64,000 nt of DNA from Bacillus sp. FSL K6-3431 (lineage in GTDB: Bacteria; Bacillota; Bacilli; Bacillales; Bacillaceae_C), in contig NZ_JBBOCT010000001.1 of the NCBI RefSeq assembly GCF_038002605.1, positions 4,774,001 through 4,838,000 on the forward strand, in the 5' to 3' direction. Below are positions 60,926-64,000 of this stretch, piece by piece (the first letter of the stretch is position 1; every line of letters begins with the position of its first letter). The notes beneath the pieces are model-generated. The model did no database searches. It was not told the DNA's origin and saw nothing but the letters and a program-made list of their open reading frames with translations. Made by a program: the position numbers and the translations under genes.

Positions 60926-61948
60926 ATGAAGCCAAATGAGCATGTAAAGACAGTTGATGGTGTCCAGTTTTCTTGGGGTATGGATAGTGGGTCCCTTAAA
61001 TACGAAGGTGATAATGTTCTTTTATTCTGGATTGATACCGCATTTAAAACATTTTTAGACACGATTGAAGAAATTACGGGGGAAGAAAGTGCACGCGTTG
61101 TTATGGAAGCAGCTGGCTATAGAACAGGTAAAATAGTTAGCGACTTTTTTGCAGGCAAAGCGGAGAACGAGGAGGAGATAATAGCCCTCCTCCCAAATAT
61201 CTACAAAAGGGCCGGGTGGGGAACCTTTACAGTTTTAGAATTTTCCGTTGAAAAAAAAGAAGCGATTATTGAGTTAAAGGATGACTGGGAACTCAAAATT
61301 AATCGATTACAAAATAAAAAAGAGCCAGGAAGTTTTCTTGCAGGACACTGGGCCGGCATTCTTTCCGTATTATTTAAAGAACAGATTTGGTATCAAATTA
61401 CGAAACACCCTTTTTTAGGGGATGATGTCACCGAAATTAAATTTACTCTATCGAATATTTCATCTACTGAAAATATTAAAGAGCTTTTAAACAGTAAGGA
61501 GCAACATGAGATTACTACACTTGAAGCAATTGTTGAAGATAGGACTCGGGAACTGAAAAAACTTGTCAACGATTTATCTTCACCAATTATACCTGTTTTG
61601 GAGAATATTGTGGTTGTACCGATGATGGGACGGTTTGATGAAAGTAGATCAACGGAACTGATTGAGAAAACGTTGCAAGGTGCGATAGACTATCAATCTA
61701 ATATTATCATTTTTGATGTTACTGGAATGAATGAGATGGATAATAATTTTATTTCATTATTGGAAAATGTGACACAAGCAGTTGCCTTGGTTGGGGCTAC
61801 GCCAATCATTGTTGGAATATCTCCAGATTTAAGTATGCAGCTCGTGTCCAGCGGGGTTTATCTACAGGAATTAAAATGTTTTGCAACGCTTAAACATGCC
61901 GTTCATTATGCTTTAGCTTTAGAAGGTATGCAAATAACGGCGAAATAA
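60926..61948 (+). CDS. STAS-domain (RsbR-like) protein with V4R-like sensor half
   Basis: A 340-residue predicted cytosolic protein. Residues about 1-185 resemble the V4R/haem-NO-binding-like fold (LLFWIDTAFKTFLDTIEEIT, YRTGKIVSDFFAGKAENEEE, EPGSFLAGHWAGILSVLF). A coiled segment (about 195-220) joins it to a C-terminal STAS domain (about 220-335, IIIFDVTGMNEMDNNFISLL). Architecture fits RsbR-type stressosome sensors of the SigB pathway. The position where RsbR proteins carry the second phosphorylated Thr/Ser (after the Asp of the DxTG...D segment) is Asn here. GGGGAGGC precedes the ATG. Single gene with a terminator. Confidence 0.8.
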   Translation: MKPNEHVKTVDGVQFSWGMDSGSLKYEGDNVLLFWIDTAFKTFLDTIEEITGEESARVVMEAAGYRTGKIVSDFFAGKAENEEEIIALLPNIYKRAGWGTFTVLEFSVEKKEAIIELKDDWELKINRLQNKKEPGSFLAGHWAGILSVLFKEQIWYQITKHPFLGDDVTEIKFTLSNISSTENIKELLNSKEQHEITTLEAIVEDRTRELKKLVNDLSSPIIPVLENIVVVPMMGRFDESRSTELIEKTLQGAIDYQSNIIIFDVTGMNEMDNNFISLLENVTQAVALVGATPIIVGISPDLSMQLVSSGVYLQELKCFATLKHAVHYALALEGMQITAK

Positions 61949-61953
61949 CATGA

Positions 61954-62010
61954 AAAAAACGCTCTTTTCCAACAGATGAAGACTTGGGAAATGAGTGTTT
62001 TTGTTTTTTA
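61954..62010 (+). terminator. Terminator after the STAS gene
   Basis: AAAAACGCTCTTTTCCAA pairs with TTGGGAAATGAGTGTTTTT (few mismatches), followed by GTTTTTT. Confidence 0.85.
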
Positions 62011-62195
62011 AAGGAAAAAGATATCCAAGTATTTGCTGTACTGGTGGTGAAAAGACACCAAGTGATTTAATAGAAGTCTATATGTAAGTCTGTTACATCC
62101 AATGATGATGAAACTTATTGGAAACTTAGTGAAATTAGGCTAGGGTATAATAAAAAAGAAATGACATTACGTAAAATAAAAACATCCCGCTTGTT

Positions 62196-62387
62196 TTAAA
62201 GACAGGATGTTATGTAAGTATGTCTATTATCCTTCTTTATTTGCAGCAATGTAACCATTAGTCCTGTCATTCCTGCACTAAGTATTGGGGCAATGCTGAA
62301 AGTAAGGAATCTCAAATTATCGGTAATTAGCGACAAAATGAGAAAAAAGCAAGGGAAAATGATTAGAACCGTTAATGAAACATTCAA
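62196..62387 (-). CDS. Small two-span membrane protein
   Basis: A 63-residue hydrophobic protein with two spans (about 5-25 and 29-50) and a basic tail. The annotated start is a TTG without a good binding site. The frame stays open for ten more codons upstream (IRIRKNIRFA) to a stop that overlaps GGAAGGATGA, so the true start may be a non-standard codon (ATA) just after GGAAGG, or the gene may have lost its ATG. Family unknown. Confidence 0.4.
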   Translation of the reverse strand: MNVSLTVLIIFPCFFLILSLITDNLRFLTFSIAPILSAGMTGLMVTLLQIKKDNRHTYITSCL

Positions 62388-62431
62388 TGCAAATCTTATA
62401 TTCTTTCGGATTCGTATTCATCCTTCCATTT

Positions 62432-63295
62432 TCATAATGGAAAATAAAACTCATCGATAAGTTCTGGATAATCAATAAATGGATTACGATTTCCTTGAAT
62501 ATGAAAAATTGCTTGGTTGCGATGCTTTTCGTAAATGCTGGGAGGAAATTGCTGGTTCCATTTCCTTAATAATGTGAAATCAACTTTTTTTCTAAAGGAT
62601 TTCCGAATCCCATCAGGATAGCGAAGAATAAAATATAGCATCGCACGAGCAATAGTTCCTTTTCCATATTCTGGTTCGAATAACTCGAATGATGCGACTC
62701 CGCAATGATTACGAATGTTTTCATTAGGAGATTCCGGACTGTAATTGACAAAATCATGATATTCAAAATTAGATCGAATGGCATTGCATTGGGGATCACA
62801 CGCGAATAAATGATGCAGATCGCCTTTCATTGGCTCTCGCCCACTAAACCAAGATTGTGGAACGATATGCTCCGCATTAAATTTTAAATCTATCGAAATT
62901 AATTCAGTAGTATTCTCCTTTGGCTGTAATCTTTCATAATCAACATGCCTAATCTGGACCTCAAAGTCTTGTTTGATTAAATCGGCGGGCTTCATTTCTT
63001 CACCTGAATAAATATTTTTTACAATCCCATTTGGCTGTAAATCAACCCAGGTATATAAGTATTCATCTTTACTAATAAAATAAGGAAGTATATTTTTATG
63101 GGAGTTTCTCACGATTGTATGTAACTGAAAAAACTTTTTACGGCTACTTGGTAGTTGAAATTTGAATCGATGATAATAGCGCTGAGTATCTTTCATATTT
63201 GCTTCTTCATCATAATAAACAAGTTCATTATTGATTATCTTGCTGCGATATATCTCTAATGACGCAAGTATTGATTCAAGTCGATTTTTGTACAT
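62432..63295 (-). CDS. Endonuclease I family nuclease
   Basis: A 287-residue protein of the endonuclease_1 family (E. coli EndA, B. subtilis BsnA/YurI), non-specific DNA/RNA nucleases with a beta-beta-alpha metal site. Core motifs NAEHIVPQSWFSGREPMKGD (His as general base), LHHLFACDPQCNAIRSN, and the family ending GNRNPFIDYPELIDEF. Unlike the secreted relatives, its N-terminus (MYKNRLESILASLEIYRSK) is not a signal peptide, so it appears cytosolic. AAGGAGAG precedes the ATG. Single gene divergent from pabB. Confidence 0.88.
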   Translation of the reverse strand: MYKNRLESILASLEIYRSKIINNELVYYDEEANMKDTQRYYHRFKFQLPSSRKKFFQLHTIVRNSHKNILPYFISKDEYLYTWVDLQPNGIVKNIYSGEEMKPADLIKQDFEVQIRHVDYERLQPKENTTELISIDLKFNAEHIVPQSWFSGREPMKGDLHHLFACDPQCNAIRSNFEYHDFVNYSPESPNENIRNHCGVASFELFEPEYGKGTIARAMLYFILRYPDGIRKSFRKKVDFTLLRKWNQQFPPSIYEKHRNQAIFHIQGNRNPFIDYPELIDEFYFPL

Positions 63296-63467
63296 ATTTT
63301 CATCTCTCCTTTCTTATAAGCTAGTATAAGCCGAAAGTGTATAGATTAAAATGGAAAAACGACTTGACTTCTATATAAAAATAAAGTAACTGGATCAAAA
63401 TATGATATGATGAAGCTAAAAATTATACTTTAATAATTTATAATTAAAGACAGGAAGTGAGTTTACA

Positions 63468-64000
63468 ATGGATAATAATCCAATTTTATATAAAAAGGTT
63501 CCATTTACAAAAGAAAGATTCTTTCAAGTATATGTGCATGAAACAAAAGAACAGGAGCGTCATGTGCTACTCGAAAGTGGCCGCACTGGAAGGTATAGCA
63601 TTGCTGGGATAACACCATTTGCTGTTTTTCAAGCAAGTGGCAACGAAATTACGATTGAACAGTCAGGTAAACGTACGATGATATCTGGAAAAGCTTTGTT
63701 GGAGTTAGAGAAATGGATGAAGCCATTTAGCTTTACCCCAATACCAGGACTTCCTGATTTTCAAGGTGGTGCGATTGGGTATATAAGTTATGATTACACT
63801 TGGTCCATTGAGAGACTACCCAATATGGCAGACGATGATTTACAATTTCCACATATTTATTTTTTAGTTTTTGATGAATGGGTAGTTTTTGATCATGAAG
63901 AAGAATGCCTATGGATCATGGTGCTAAATCGTGGTGATGCTAAGGAAAAGCTTTTGTCTGCTAATAAAAGATGGTTAACTGAATCTATAGAAAATACTGA
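63468..64000 (+). CDS. pabB: Aminodeoxychorismate synthase component I (partial, runs off the window)
   Basis: The first 177 codons of a chorismate-utilising enzyme. KKVPFTKERFF, HVLLESGRTGRYSIAGITP, PDFQGGAIGYISYDYTWSIE and PHIYFLVFDEWVVFDH match the N-terminal half of B. subtilis PabB rather than TrpE. PabB, with the glutaminase PabA, makes 4-amino-4-deoxychorismate for folate. ATG at 63468-63470 with CAGGAAGTGAG. In Bacillus pabB usually heads the folate operon (pabA, pabC, sul, folB, folK), so those genes may follow outside the window. The chorismate-binding catalytic half is not in view. Confidence 0.93.
   Translation, partial: MDNNPILYKKVPFTKERFFQVYVHETKEQERHVLLESGRTGRYSIAGITPFAVFQASGNEITIEQSGKRTMISGKALLELEKWMKPFSFTPIPGLPDFQGGAIGYISYDYTWSIERLPNMADDDLQFPHIYFLVFDEWVVFDHEEECLWIMVLNRGDAKEKLLSANKRWLTESIENT

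Overview
The window looks like chromosomal DNA of a low-G+C Bacillaceae bacterium (Bacillus or a close relative). Evidence: AT-rich sequence, strong AGGAGG-type ribosome binding sites, frequent TTG/GTG starts, a tRNA-dependent T-box, a preQ1-I and an S-box (SAM) riboswitch, and gene sets familiar from Bacillus subtilis (yhcEFGHI, oppABCDF, hisZG..., hom-thrC-thrB, yugJ, yfmL, pabB). No rRNA, tRNA, CRISPR array or prophage was seen.

Layout. 1-4.3 kb: end of an upstream gene, an aldo/keto reductase, a preQ1-riboswitch-controlled queuosine-precursor transporter (queT), a small hypothetical, and an ECF sigma/anti-sigma pair with an autoregulatory-type promoter. 4.4-8.1 kb: small HTH protein, HAD hydrolase, and serA behind a T-box with serine specifier AGC. 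8.2-14.5 kb: Gfo/Idh/MocA oxidoreductase, a 916-residue TPR protein with a degenerate dynamin-like GTPase domain, mgsA, and an extra FtsH-like protease. 15-21.4 kb: cell-wall polysaccharide deacetylase, yugJ alcohol dehydrogenase, and hom-thrC-thrB. 21.9-26.6 kb: 3-methyladenine glycosylase and the GntR-regulated ABC operon yhcEFGHI. 27.3-33.0 kb: oligopeptide transporter oppABCDF.

33.1-40.1 kb: histidine operon hisZGDCBAFI. It includes hisC and lacks hisH; degenerate repeats occupy the place where hisH usually sits. 40.2-41.9 kb: an IS256-family element inside a 20-bp-period tandem repeat array. 42-48 kb: sulfur region, with a cystathionine gamma-synthase/lyase under a consensus promoter carrying a TGTGA-N6-TCACA palindrome, then an S-box-controlled operon of a sulfonate-type ABC transporter plus an acetyl-CoA-synthetase-like ligase. 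48.1-52.7 kb: soluble chemotaxis-type protein, a broken AraC regulator, VanZ-like protein, and an ECF sigma/PadR/SEDS (FtsW-like) operon. 52.8-57.3 kb: FAD oxidase, half-size MFS protein, amidase, and an MBL-fold hydrolase. 57.4-64 kb: phage-type lysin-like amidase with triplicated C-terminal modules, DEAD-type helicase YfmL, a STAS-domain protein, an endonuclease-I-like protein, and the start of pabB, which runs off the window.

Intergenic DNA is rich in small repeats: a roughly 214-bp inverted-repeat-ended element present twice in opposite orientation, a 366-bp element with 15-bp terminal inverted repeats, several degenerate 20-bp-period arrays, and a duplicated 41-nt hairpin. The best candidates for something undescribed are the S-box sulfur-transport/CoA-ligase operon, the TPR/pseudo-dynamin protein, and the hisH-less his operon.
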